64,000 bases of DNA, from NCBI GenBank assembly GCA_010094025.1, contig ML991865.1, forward strand, positions 1 to 64,000. Direction: 5' to 3'. The DNA is from Viridothelium virens. Its lineage: Eukaryota; Ascomycota; Dothideomycetes; Trypetheliales; Trypetheliaceae. Numbering within the stretch: position 1 is the stretch's first letter; every line of letters begins with the position of its first letter. Positions 12,908 to 23,614 of this stretch are shown here, one piece after another. The translations under genes were made by a program, and so were the position numbers. Below the pieces are notes generated by a model that did not search any database, was not told the origin of the DNA, and saw only the letters and a program-made list of their open reading frames with translations.

Positions 12908-14581
12908 GATCTAACGGATGATACCCAAAATACGAATCGATTGGTGTTGTTGTTTTGTTGATCGTTCATTGGCTAGTCGCTGCTTACATTTATCGAAATA
13001 TTACCACAAGTACTTCAAGACACTCTGGATTTTGTGTGACAGGGTAAAGTAGTGTGACGCCATCTACGTAAGAAGGCTGCTCCCACTTTGGTAGCTTGCA
13101 GTGGTCTGGAAACGCTTGGTGAGCAAGTCGCTTCTCACCTCACGTGCAGAGAATAGCTCATACCTTCCATAGGATGGTTCATTGCGTCTTTGGTTGACGA
13201 ATGATTGATTCCAGAATTGCGCACGCTAAAGGCCCTACCGATGTGTCAACCGGCAAATACCTTAAGGTATTCAAGCTTGCCGGAAAATGACGCAATTAGG
13301 CAAGATCCAACGTTCGGATATTAGGGGGAGACGCCGGGAGAGTCCGAGTAAAACCTGGAAGCAGCGCGATGCTAGATCTCCAGGCCGAGACGTACTTTCA
13401 CCAAGTCGAACCTGCGAATTGCTCAGCGCTGTTGTAGATCATTGGATGTGAGACAGGTACCTTGCGCATGCCAATGCAAGCCCGACGATCCTCCCCGAAA
13501 AACCACGCGTGAATTGGCATTCACGTTTCGCGTCATCCACAATGGACTTGTTCAGGAGAATGCAGTTTTGTCGATCTATGCAAGCTCGCTTGTAGCTGAA
13601 AACCTATGGAGTAAAAGATTGACACGGATTACTGAATAAGGAAGATCTCTCGTCTCGCTGCAAAGAGCTGACTTCAAGACGAGGGATGAAGTCAGCAGCT
13701 CTCATTAATGTCCAACAAGCCGACACAAAGTATCGTATGGTTGTAACAATGGAAAACTTCTTCAAGCATCAAGATCCCGTTTCCTGAATCTCTCGGCCAG
13801 GTTGCCATAGTGTGAGAACCTCCTAAATACGATAACATGGAGTGTGCCGGAGGTGCGCGTAGGCTATGTACAAGACGTGACTAGAGATGGCAAAACTTTG
13901 GTTGCAACACTACTCTACCTATCCAACGCACGTGAAGTTCTCGAAACGAAGATCAATAGAGACTGACAGAAGCCTCGAAGACGCTGCTCCATACTCTAGT
14001 ACCACGAGATAGCCGGGCTCTGCAAACTACAGCGCGGCAATTGCTTTCCAGTCTCCTAGTGAGCCATTCGTCATCTTTTTTGCACTCCGCTCGCTTAAAG
14101 CTTACGGCTGACCGTCAGCCACCAACACCTTCGATAGACGTTCAACCTTTTGTGTCCCAAATGAGACATATTGAGAGTTGGCTAGACGCACGAATTGCCT
14201 CTCAACATCCTTGAATCTCCCAGCCCTCATGCAGCAGCCCTCCATACTAGCGGGGCTAGACTGTCTTATCCAATAGAAGACCTGGGCCGTCGCTTCTTAC
14301 ACTACCGTGCGTGACGCAATTCAAGACTTGACCTTACCTAATCTGGCGAACAAACAACTGCGTACGGCTATACTGCACATAAGATATCATGGGTTCATTC
14401 GCCTTCCAACCCATTTTCGAGGGTTCGTGTTGAGCGAATGTTAAAACTAATCTAGTATTTCTCCACACGACATCCAACTTTCAAGTCTTTCCAGCGTCCT
14501 CTAGATGCTGAACTCCATCCATTTTGTCATCTTTCCATACCGGATCGTCCTTCATAGAACTGCCACCTCTGCTTGAAGAAA
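12908..14581. other. 1.7-kb intergenic interval without a recognisable gene
   Basis: No reading frame here resembles a known family. It contains the overlapping inverted repeats at 13645-13702, listed separately, and presumably the promoter of the 7TM protein gene. I see no terminal repeats or transposase remnants. Confidence 0.55.
13645..13702. repeat. Two overlapping, mutually exclusive inverted repeats
   Basis: Stem A pairs 13645-13655 (ATCTCTCGTCT) with 13677-13687 (AGACGAGGGAT), 11 pairs with one G-U. Stem B pairs 13664-13676 (AGAGCTGACTTCA) with 13687-13702 (TGAAGTCAG-C-AGCTCT), about 12-13 pairs with a small bulge. The arms interleave in the order A-B-A'-B', and the spacing between A' and B' is zero, so both stems cannot form fully together. 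Function unknown. Confidence 0.7.
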
Positions 14582-16009
14582 ATGGCCAATCCGACATTCA
14601 CGCAGCCTCGATTCAGCTCAACGGAGTTCCTGGTATGTTGCACGTACTCGAAATGCTCGGTGTCAATTGACAGTGTCTTGCCTAGGGACTCGCTTGGGGA
14701 GGAACAGCGATCTCGCTTGGATTTGTCATTTTTCGGGCCTTCGTTCGAGTGGTGACTTTCAGAAGGCTCTTTGCAGATGACTTTTTAGTCTTTGCAGCGT
14801 GGCTCATGCTTCTGGCAAGCACGATCATCTGGCAAACCCAATATCCGGCAATGTATACACAGTACGAACTTTCGAAAGCTACTATCGAGCCCACTCCGCA
14901 AGTCTTGGCAGCCGAGAAAACCTTGCTACGAGCAGAGGTTGCCGTGTTCTGGCTTTTCTATAGCTGCTTATGGTCCGTTAAACTCTCCTTCCTGCTTTTC
15001 TTCCGAAGATTGGGGGAGAATGTCAGACGCATCGGAGTATGGTGGTGGTGTGTCCTAGGGTTTACTGTGGTCACTTGGATTACCTGTGTTGGCGACATCC
15101 CGTACTGGTGTTTACTTGGGTCGGTTGAATATACTTTTAGTAAGCAGCATCACCTTGATTAAAATATGTGAACTTACATGATGTAGCACAATGCCCGACT
15201 CTCCACCAGGTCTCCTATCAGTGGACAACGTTACACTACAATTGTGCGGTGGATATACTCTCAGATGCGTCAAGTAAGTATTTTGAATTTTGCAACACTC
15301 ATAACTAATCGTGTGGCAGTAATATCGATTGCAGTCGTTTTACTTTGGAACGTCCGAATTTCTATGAGAAAGAAACTTGCTCTCTTAGGCATCTTCTCGC
15401 TCACAATTATCGACATCATAATATCGATCGTCCGCGTTACCGAAATCATTTCTAAGAGAACTCAGGTAGATCTAGCTGGACTTCAAATGTGGGGCGAGAT
15501 CGAGATGACTGTTGGTATGTCTCCTTCATTCTATCGCTGATTTTCAATGTATTGATACAGTGCCCCTCAAAGCCGTGATAGTTGCATGCCTTGGTTCTTT
15601 CCGCCAGCTCTTCGTACGATCAAGCCAGTCTGGCTACCTGAAACAAAGTGAGAGATCCTCGACTATGCACCGTTATAAGATTGCCCATATATTTGAGTGG
15701 CCACGGAGAAAAGCATCGCGGCTAAGTCAAAGCCTTTCTTTCTGGAGGGCCGGTTCTCGAAAAAGTGAAGAAAGCCTTCGTTCTTCCCGTCAGGCGACCG
15801 ATCAGGAGGAACCAAGGAACACTATCCAGACTTATGACCAATTCGAAGCGAAGGTGACGGCGCTAAGAGAACCAAAGCAAACTTCGGCAGCACATATCGA
15901 TACGAGTGATACCTCAACAGTGCCTCGCTCGAATGACTCACTGAGACCTTGGCCGGAAGTCAAGGAAATTGATGATGAATTGCCTCTGCATCACATGGGG
16001 CAAGTATAG
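14582..16009 (+). CDS. Fungal rhodopsin-domain (PTH11-like) seven-transmembrane protein
   Basis: Predicted 394-aa membrane protein in five exons: 14582-14632, 14686-15139, 15187-15273, 15320-15514 and 15561-16009; all phases agree. Seven hydrophobic segments are visible: GLAWGGTAISLGFVIF (TM1), FLVFAAWLMLLASTIIW (TM2), VFWLFYSCLWSVKLSFLLFF (TM3), WWWCVLGFTVVTWITCV (TM4), IISIAVVLLW (TM5), LALLGIFSLTIIDIIIS (TM6) and VPLKAVIVACLGSFRQLF (TM7). The basic loop RKKLALLGIFSL and the TM7 stretch ending in FRQLF are typical of the fungal rhodopsin/DUF-type integral membrane family related to PTH11. A ~130-residue polar cytoplasmic tail follows. Such proteins are candidate receptors of Pezizomycotina, often expanded, with ligands mostly unknown. 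It sits alone in an accessory region. Confidence 0.8.
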
Positions 16010-17665
16010 ACAAACACTGTGTGCCTAATGTGTTGGTTTTGGTGTTATACCTGTCGCTGATAGACCGTAGGGTCCATTTGGCGGGCCGGAGCGGAGCCCG
16101 ATATCTTTATTTTCAATCTAGATGCAAGATACAGCCTATATCCGGACACGTTGGGGAGCTTATTGAGTACTGGTTACAAGGTGTCCCACTTGCAGATGAA
16201 CCGCATCCATTGATCCAAGCTTCGAATTGAGAAGTTTTGTGGGAAGATCTTATCAAAAGTGTCAGAGCGAGGAAGTCGATGGAATACCCAGAAACAATCG
16301 TTTCTTGCCTGCAATGTCTTTACACTTACTAGCTTCCATAAATCATCCAAGATCAAATCTTTTGCTGAGCGCAACATACACGATGCTCGAACTACATACG
16401 AATCGCTGGCTATGACTGTTGTCTATACATTATCGTATTAATGAGGCGGATGCCGCTCAAGCTACTGATCAAGCTACTACTCAAGCCTCAAGCTGCCATT
16501 CACGCCATCTTCCCCAAGGAAGTGGAGACAACCAATCAAGCCACGGTTCTAAGACAAAGCTGGACTAACGCATATCGAAGTTATTTCAAGAGAAGTGCAC
16601 CTAGGCTCCTGGAGGCTGAGGTTTTAGGTGCTTGGAATTTCATGACTGTCCTCGTGAAGGCCTTGGAAGATTGGTACGATATCAAAAGAACGCACAAGAT
16701 TTCGCTGACCGCGAAAGAAGGCTGACTGTCGGTAAGATCATTGGTAACATCTCTTACTAGTTTTACACAGCAAAAACCAAGTACGAATCACTCTGCCTTC
16801 ATCATGGTATGATAATCTTGCTTGCAGCTTATCTGGAGACGCAATAACGGGCACAGAAGGAGTTTGACGAGGTTGTTAGATTCGAATGGAAAGCCTTGGA
16901 GCTACTAAGAGGGGTTTCTCCCATCTCAAACAATGTCGAGCGGCTCTACTGCGTGTCGTTCTCGTTCTTCGCGATCCCGTCTTCAGTGCGCACCTTAATT
17001 GAGCGCGCGCACAAGGACAAGTCTCTCCGCCTGACTCTGCCAACCGTAGCATCTGTATGCTCAATCGCTCGGAAGAGCTAGACCTTCAAAGTGGGCAAGG
17101 GGGATGTCCTGATCGATAATTGCGTATCCACATGTAGTCATTGAGGTGACCTTGCAGTACAGGGCCATCCAAGGTACTGTATCGCCCCGTACAGGCACGG
17201 GTTCCTCATGTATGAACCTTAAGAATACGAGTGCGCGTTTGCTGCATGTATTGTCAAATGTTATGCACTGCTTGAACTTGAGAATACCGAACGCAGAACT
17301 TGGTTATCGATACGTAAGCTTGATTAATAGCCTTCACAAGTACTTGGTGACTTTTCTGGATAGGTTGGAAACTTGAAGAAAACCACAACCACTGCCCTAT
17401 ATGTTATCATGGACCGCTCTGCAAACATGATACCCATGATCTGCCAAGTTTACCTGTGGTTGATTTTCATACTTCACAGTAATCTTATCCCAAATCTTGG
17501 GAAATGAAGAAAATGCATAACGTAGCTGTTTTCCGTTATGAATCATTAAACTACCTACTGATACCAACTTTAAGCTTCCGGCATCACGTAGTTCCCTTTT
17601 TCCGTCTTTCTCATATACAATTGTGAGTGGCAAAGACTTTCCTCACGCTTTTAGGCCTTAAGATT
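16010..17665. other. 1.7-kb interval with a decayed-looking coding patch
   Basis: A 94-codon open stretch (16441-16725), followed after frame changes by FYTAKTKYESLCLHHG near 16755 and by a plus frame around 16896-17081 reading MELLRGVSPISNNVERLYC, looks more protein-like than random sequence. I do not recognise a family and could not build a clean spliced model, so it may be a pseudogene or a diverged gene. The rest up to the TSC2 3' end appears empty. Confidence 0.35.
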
Positions 17666-20600
17666 CTACCCCGTACCCCACTCCCTCTCTGCTCCTTCCC
17701 CTGGCCTGCCGAAAGCGCCGCTAACAGAGCTCCGCCAGTTTCCTCCACCTTCTACCACACTCCTCCTTCTCTCGGTAACGACTTCTTCTCGCTCCCCTAT
17801 GACTCGCTCCCTCAGCTGTTTGATTACTCGCAGCCGTGCACGCCATGATGACACATACGTATCAGTATTATTTCCCGAGGGATCGCGGGTGGTCCAGACG
17901 CTCGAGAGTACACTCGCATTCAGGGCGAGGAGACGAATAAATGAAGGAAGGGCGGCACCAGAGACAATCTTGGTTTCAGTCGCCGGAGAAGTAGCTGGGA
18001 AGCCAGATTTGGTAAGCACCTGCACCTTGTAGGAGAGGCTTACGCTGATGTCGGGGTCGAGGTGGTCGGCATTGGAAAAGTGTACTGAGTGGCGAAATGA
18101 CGTATGCGCTTCTGGGGTAATGACAATGTACACTGTTGTGAGCTGGGAAGGAATAGTGGATTCGGGATGGAAGCGACGACCTGAAGCGTTCCAGATAATG
18201 TTAACGAAATCATTCCCGACATGCATTTTTTTCTGGTAGTGCCGTGGGTCATCCAGGGGATAGTTGGGCATGAGGGTAGTGACATGGTATATAATTTCGG
18301 TGACGCGATCGCGCCAGCAGTAAGTGTAAATACCATCTGTGTCAGTACTACGATCTAAGCCGTGCATATTCAGTGTGCTGCCGCGAAGACGAGTAAGGGT
18401 GCCTAGGCCATTGAGGAATGCGTTGTAGTCAGCTGCGCCGCCGGTGTTTGCAAGAATATCTCTCTCTGCAGTTTGACCTACGTCCATATATATAACGCCA
18501 ATCTTGTGGCTGTCGAGAGCAGGAATGCGATCGAATGTGCTGAGCGCACGGTTGATGTATTCTTCGTCCTGCAGTAGAATCGGCTGCCCGGCGGTGGATC
18601 CATGGGATAGCATACTTATTGGTGCGTAGAACTCCTGCATGACATCTTCAGGATAGATGCCGACAAAATCCGAAGTGTGGTAGATCTCCGCTCTTACGCC
18701 AAGTGCGAGTGGAACTTGATGCTGTGGAGGATCGATAAGGTGGGGCTTATACAACGAATATCTTGTGTACGAAGGACGACGGCGAGTGATCTGTGACAAG
18801 CCCGATCTACCGGCAGTATCGATCGTGAGCAGACTATTGCCAATGAGCCAGGTCCGCTTTGAGATTTGCCCGTCGCTTTCTTTAGCGAAGCCCAGGTCTG
18901 GAGCAGTTTCGTCACGGTCGGAATATGCTACTCGCTCAATCATATCCATTGTGACTTCCCCTTGTTCCTCCACTGTAGTTTTTCCCCATTGGTTAGTATA
19001 CGACAGATTCGCCATGATATATGGTACATGCTTCGGTCGATCTTGGATTTTCATGGACATGAACCAAAAGGTGATCACGTGAAATGCCAATGCATGGACG
19101 TATTGAGGAAGGTCATCGGACGAATTTTTGTGATGGTCGTCATGCTCAGAAATGGTAGCGAAGTCTCTGGAAGCTCCACTGTGACGGAGGGTAGACACTT
19201 GACTCACCCTGACGGGCGTCTGTGGTGTTGTAGTTCTTTCTCGCTGATCGCGTACTGACTGCAAATACCGAAAACATATGCCTAAAACCATCTTGTAATC
19301 CTCGTCACGGAAGTTTCTGAAGAGATCTGGTAGACGGGCTACGGCAGCAAGAAACTCCAAGACATGTACCGCAATATTGGATTGAGTAATGATCTGCGTC
19401 ATCTTGTGAAGTATTTGGTCCATGGATTTGACAACGGATCCTGGCATCTCGTGGCAGCAAACAGACAATGCATGGATGCAGTCTCTTGCCGTACGCTCAC
19501 GCGCCCCGATGCCAAGTATGAACATCTTGACGATTTCGTCTTGCTCGTTCTTGCTAAAGTTGTCATGATAGCTGATTAACATGGTCAGTATATGGAAAAT
19601 ACAGATTGCTACATCAGATTTCTTTAGTCCGGTGTAGCTAGGTGGTTCGTGGAAAGTCTGATTGCGTACTTGTTCGCAGATGACATTGCGTAGATGCTTA
19701 ATTTGTGGTAAAGTCTCTCGGAATAGCGGTCGATTGGTAAGTTGAGCGCCGACATGGACAATAACGTAACTGTAGACCTCCCAATCGGCGCCTTGCTGCA
19801 AGGTCGAGATGACAAGTTCCATTAGGCGCCCAATTTCCAGAACTTCGCAGTAATCTGCATCGAACCCATTTTCCCGACTAAGACTTGAGAAAAGGATCGG
19901 GCTTGGTTCTGCAGGTGGCTCTTGAGGTAGACCTTCGGGGCCGAGATACGTCCACGCAGGTCTCAATGCATGAACGGCTGATGCGACTGAAGATCGTCTC
20001 GCAAGTTTTGACTTTGAGGAGGTCCCAATGCCAGATGCTCTTCTGGGCATAGCTGCATGACCAATTTCTTCAAGAATCTGCGATGCTCTCTGTGTTGCTT
20101 CTTCATCCGAGGACTTCAGGGTGGCTACTGTGTCAACAGTACGACAAAGCGAGACAGCGAGGTGTTCACTTTCAGCAGAAGTATTGACGACAATGTGGTG
20201 ACTTGCATCGCTTCTGATTCGAAACAACAACTTCAAGGCTGCTAAACGAGCATCTGGCTCACAGTCTGCATGCCTGGCGATCCTGAGGAGGAGCGCATAC
20301 AGACCCTTAGCTCGTCCAGCCAAGCGATTCAGATGCAGTAGAAACATTCGCACCACACATTCAGTATTGGTTTTACCAAGAGGGTTCGGAAATTGGGGTC
20401 CGCTTGTAAAGGCCGGCGACCCTGGCAGAGGCGGGATATAGGATGAAGATCGTTGCGGAATAATCGACGCTTCCAAGATCTGAAGTATGGTCTGGAAGAT
20501 GACGTCGGTCGCACGCTCGGCAACTGATATCGTAATGTCGAGTAGTGCTTCCTGTACAACAAGGTCTGACTCTTCGATGATATTCTCGATGACCAGCCTT

Positions 20601-22486
20601 GCAAATTGACTGGTTGTTTCAGAAGCAGCAACGGCCTCGATAGTGCTATATGCCTTGCCCAAAGTCCGGACTGTACGAAGTCGAACATCATTTGGCACGC
20701 TCCGGTCTTTGAGGATGATTTCAACGAGTTTCTTAGTATCATTAAACCAATTCTCGCGAGAAGGGGAGAGTAGGGTCTCGTCCGAAAAGTAATCTGCAAT
20801 GAATCTGGAAGCTTCTGCACTGAAGTGCGCGCAATCTGAACGGAGAAACACGTCGACGATATTGCTCTCTATTGGCGCATCCACATGAGCCGAGAGCATA
20901 AGCAGAGAAGCAACGGCTCGTTCGTAAGGATTTGAGGTACCCGATAGGGGATCATCGAGTTTTCCAAGGTCTGCGGTCACTGAGCTGTGGGGAGAGGAGT
21001 AGCGTTCAGAAGATGCTGTTCCCCTGGTCTTGGCACGTAGTCTAGAGCTATGGTTACTAAGACAGGCTTCGACGACCGAGAGCAGATCATTGAGGTCCTG
21101 CTCTTCGACAAGGACATCTAGAATGGTGGGATGATTGATAAGGTCGATGGCGAAAGTCAGTACGTCGGCTTCAAGACGATCAACTTTGCTGCTTTTTTGA
21201 AAGGCTAGGCAGGACCTAAGCGAACGAAGGACCGAAGCAAGTGGGACCGCCGGAAACGCAGATTCGCTCTCGGAGAGTATAGCTCTATGTAGCACGAAGA
21301 TGGCACCCCGAAGGGAGGTGATCCCAACATTTGATTGGGGACTTTGCTGAATGAGTGCAAGAAGAGCCGCTGTCACTGCATGGCCGAGATGTGACCGAAG
21401 TACGCTTCTGATCACGCTGTATGCGGCATCACGGAGTTCTGCGAGCTGATGTATGATATCGCATAGCACCTCTAAGCAACTGCTCAAGACTGGAATTGAG
21501 ACGTAAAAGCGAGTCATCAAGACAGTCATGAGCTCGAGGGAATGAGTAATGTCGGTCTTGGTTCGAGTTCGTTTGCAAATATTCAGTAAAGTCGTTAGGA
21601 GCGCACTGACATCGTCGTCCAGGAAACTCTTGGCATTGTATTTTGTAATCTCCATGACGTATCTCACCAGCGAGTAAAGGGTCTTTTCCTCGATAAGTGG
21701 TACTTGCGTGATCGGGGCACGTTTGCCGTCTTTGAGCGCCTGAGACTTCTTGGATAGCTTCCGTTCTTCACGCTCAGCCAACGACTTTTCGAAAGAGGAC
21801 TTTAGCATCAATGCCAGCTGAGATGGAAGCAAATTTTCTACTCCTTCAATATTCCTACCCTGCTCGGTCAAAGACTCGAGAATGTGAAGGCAACGATCCA
21901 GGTTTGCTGCAGTCAGCGGCGTTGATATTGAACTGTAAAAGTGCCATCTCTCGTAACCCGTCAAGTCAGACCTGTTGAGACAGGCTTCGAGAAGGTCGTA
22001 TCCAGCTTGGGATTCTTTCCCTGATTTTCCTTCTTCAATGAGATCCTTCCCACTATCCCATATGCTCAGAACGTTTTGAATAGGGTATTCTCGCAAGATG
22101 AGGGTAATTTCCTTGGCAGATCCAACACGAGTCTGTTCGGGCTGATCAGGACCGAGATGGTGTAAAAGCCTGTGCAATCTTGGGGGCCCTCCTAGCACCT
22201 TGCCGATAGAAATGTCGATATCTTCGGCGAGATTAGTGCTCTCTTCCTCTTGTCTGGAGTGCGCCTCGTTTGCATCGCTTGTTTGACTTTGCCTTTTCTT
22301 TGGTCTTAGGTTTTCTATGCTCGACATCTCACCTGGAGAGTGTGCCAAGGTTGCAACGGATGATGCCGACGTTGGGCTTGCATTTTGCAGCCGGCTGCTT
22401 GTGAGAGTTCTGAAGGCATCGAGAAGAGCGGACGAAGAGGATTTACGCTCGGGAGTTTGGGTAGCATCGCTGTCGGATCGAGACAT
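17666..22486 (-). CDS. tsc2: Tuberin (TSC2) homologue, Rheb GTPase-activating protein
   Basis: One uninterrupted 1606-codon reading frame starting at the ATG at 22486. The N-terminal two-thirds is an alpha-helical tuberin-type repeat region (for example ERWHFYSSISTPLTAANLDR). The Rap/Ran-GAP domain lies at about residues 1330-1465: KIGVIYMDVGQTAERDILAN, then HVGNDFVNIIW near 1422-1432, where Asn1425 corresponds to the catalytic asparagine thumb. The tail is Arg-rich and of low complexity. By family knowledge it acts with Tsc1 as GAP for Rheb upstream of TORC1; S. cerevisiae lacks it but many filamentous fungi keep it. Absence of introns over 4.8 kb is notable beside intron-rich neighbours. 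It is divergent from CSE1. Confidence 0.92.
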   Translation of the reverse strand: MSRSDSDATQTPERKSSSSALLDAFRTLTSSRLQNASPTSASSVATLAHSPGEMSSIENLRPKKRQSQTSDANEAHSRQEEESTNLAEDIDISIGKVLGGPPRLHRLLHHLGPDQPEQTRVGSAKEITLILREYPIQNVLSIWDSGKDLIEEGKSGKESQAGYDLLEACLNRSDLTGYERWHFYSSISTPLTAANLDRCLHILESLTEQGRNIEGVENLLPSQLALMLKSSFEKSLAEREERKLSKKSQALKDGKRAPITQVPLIEEKTLYSLVRYVMEITKYNAKSFLDDDVSALLTTLLNICKRTRTKTDITHSLELMTVLMTRFYVSIPVLSSCLEVLCDIIHQLAELRDAAYSVIRSVLRSHLGHAVTAALLALIQQSPQSNVGITSLRGAIFVLHRAILSESESAFPAVPLASVLRSLRSCLAFQKSSKVDRLEADVLTFAIDLINHPTILDVLVEEQDLNDLLSVVEACLSNHSSRLRAKTRGTASSERYSSPHSSVTADLGKLDDPLSGTSNPYERAVASLLMLSAHVDAPIESNIVDVFLRSDCAHFSAEASRFIADYFSDETLLSPSRENWFNDTKKLVEIILKDRSVPNDVRLRTVRTLGKAYSTIEAVAASETTSQFARLVIENIIEESDLVVQEALLDITISVAERATDVIFQTILQILEASIIPQRSSSYIPPLPGSPAFTSGPQFPNPLGKTNTECVVRMFLLHLNRLAGRAKGLYALLLRIARHADCEPDARLAALKLLFRIRSDASHHIVVNTSAESEHLAVSLCRTVDTVATLKSSDEEATQRASQILEEIGHAAMPRRASGIGTSSKSKLARRSSVASAVHALRPAWTYLGPEGLPQEPPAEPSPILFSSLSRENGFDADYCEVLEIGRLMELVISTLQQGADWEVYSYVIVHVGAQLTNRPLFRETLPQIKHLRNVICEQVRNQTFHEPPSYTGLKKSDVAICIFHILTMLISYHDNFSKNEQDEIVKMFILGIGARERTARDCIHALSVCCHEMPGSVVKSMDQILHKMTQIITQSNIAVHVLEFLAAVARLPDLFRNFRDEDYKMVLGICFRYLQSVRDQRERTTTPQTPVRVSQVSTLRHSGASRDFATISEHDDHHKNSSDDLPQYVHALAFHVITFWFMSMKIQDRPKHVPYIMANLSYTNQWGKTTVEEQGEVTMDMIERVAYSDRDETAPDLGFAKESDGQISKRTWLIGNSLLTIDTAGRSGLSQITRRRPSYTRYSLYKPHLIDPPQHQVPLALGVRAEIYHTSDFVGIYPEDVMQEFYAPISMLSHGSTAGQPILLQDEEYINRALSTFDRIPALDSHKIGVIYMDVGQTAERDILANTGGAADYNAFLNGLGTLTRLRGSTLNMHGLDRSTDTDGIYTYCWRDRVTEIIYHVTTLMPNYPLDDPRHYQKKMHVGNDFVNIIWNASGRRFHPESTIPSQLTTVYIVITPEAHTSFRHSVHFSNADHLDPDISVSLSYKVQVLTKSGFPATSPATETKIVSGAALPSFIRLLALNASVLSSVWTTRDPSGNNTDTYVSSWRARLRVIKQLRERVIGEREEVVTERRRSVVEGGGNWRSSVSGAFGRPGEGAEREWGTG

Positions 22487-23614
22487 GCGTCATAAAGGAA
22501 GTCATTCGATCGAGACGCTGGTGTTCTATAGGCTTTTGGCATGAGCAAAGTACGAGTAAGACTTTTCGAGGCAGTTGGCTTTCAGTCTATTACTATCACT
22601 ACCTGTCATGGTGGTGTATAGAAGGTAAACACAACAACACGGTCAAGCGACTATGACAATACGATGGGGAGGGAGAAATAGACAGCACCGACAGCAAGTC
22701 GGATCTTGGAAGCGTACCTGTCTCTCTAAACCCACAGGTGCCCATCTAATGACAGGGCCGTCACCCGAGGGCGCGGTTCAAGTCAGCCCAGCGGTCCTGG
22801 ACGCGAATTCCGTCCCGAACCAGAGTCGTCATCTGATGGGAAGTACTACCATGGAAGGGGTCCCAAGGGTTGGATGACACGTTCACACGACTCTATGACC
22901 TGACGACTTGGCTACAGGACGAGGTCGATCCCTAATGGATGGCAATGAGATGGTTGACGGAAAGGGGGGTTTCGAGCCGAGCGAGCAGATAGAAGCAAGA
23001 GAGTAAACGATTGAGCGTGCCCCTTTGATGCTTTGTCGAGTTGCGTCGGCACCCGTCACCACGGAGGACTCGGAGCACTAGAGCAAGCTCATGGATGAGC
23101 TTGGTAAGATCTTCATGGAGAGGAGACAGTGCCCACGGTGCCCGTGTCCTAAGAGTGCGAGGTGTGGCGAAAAAGACCCCCTGCTAGCGCTGCCGCCAAA
23201 CGTGGGGTAAGTGTTCCGTAACTATTTAGTACGCACCTACGGTAGAGCTAGTCATTCCACCGCACTTACTAGGCACGGAGTACACCAAGTAACTTAGCTA
23301 CCGTACTGAGTAAATCGAATCCTTAGTACGCCGTATCGCACATACGTAGGTACTGGTACCTAATTACCTAAAGCACCCAAGCGTGCTCGGCGTGCTAAGG
23401 CACCTACTACCTTAGTTGCTGCAGTCACAGCACGTCGCTGCATCCTTTCAAGCTCCCAAATTTTTATTGTGTCATTACGTACCTCAGTTTGTTCCACCTT
23501 CTTGACGCGCTGTCGGCTTGGTGATTGGACGAGCTCGCCGACTCGCGACATCGTCATCCACCCTTCTCAGATTCCCTTCCGCTCCGCGCCTCGCCTACAG
23601 TGCTTGCGCCGGTC
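22487..23614. promoter_or_regulatory. Divergent promoter region of TSC2 and CSE1
   Basis: This 1.1-kb spacer lies between two divergent starts. Its part nearest CSE1 (about 23215-23375) is dense in TAC/GTA words (CACGGAGTAC at 23274-23283, GGTACTGGTACC near 23350, TACCTAATTACCTA). Nothing coding is seen. A B-box-like GGTTCAAGTC near 22776 has no tRNA around it. Confidence 0.45.

Noticed and set aside
13645-13702. H-type pseudoknot formed by the interleaved stems
   Set aside because: Zero bases remain to cross an 11-bp stem, so both stems cannot form completely; treated as alternatives instead.
22740-22800. tRNA-like B box GGTTCAAGTC near 22776
   Set aside because: No matching A box, acceptor stem or anticodon arm could be drawn around it.
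23525-23614. Upstream in-frame ATG giving Cse1 a 30-residue extension
   Set aside because: The extension is Pro/Ser/Arg-rich and not like other Cse1 starts; MTADIQQVAQLLQASLDP fits the family start.
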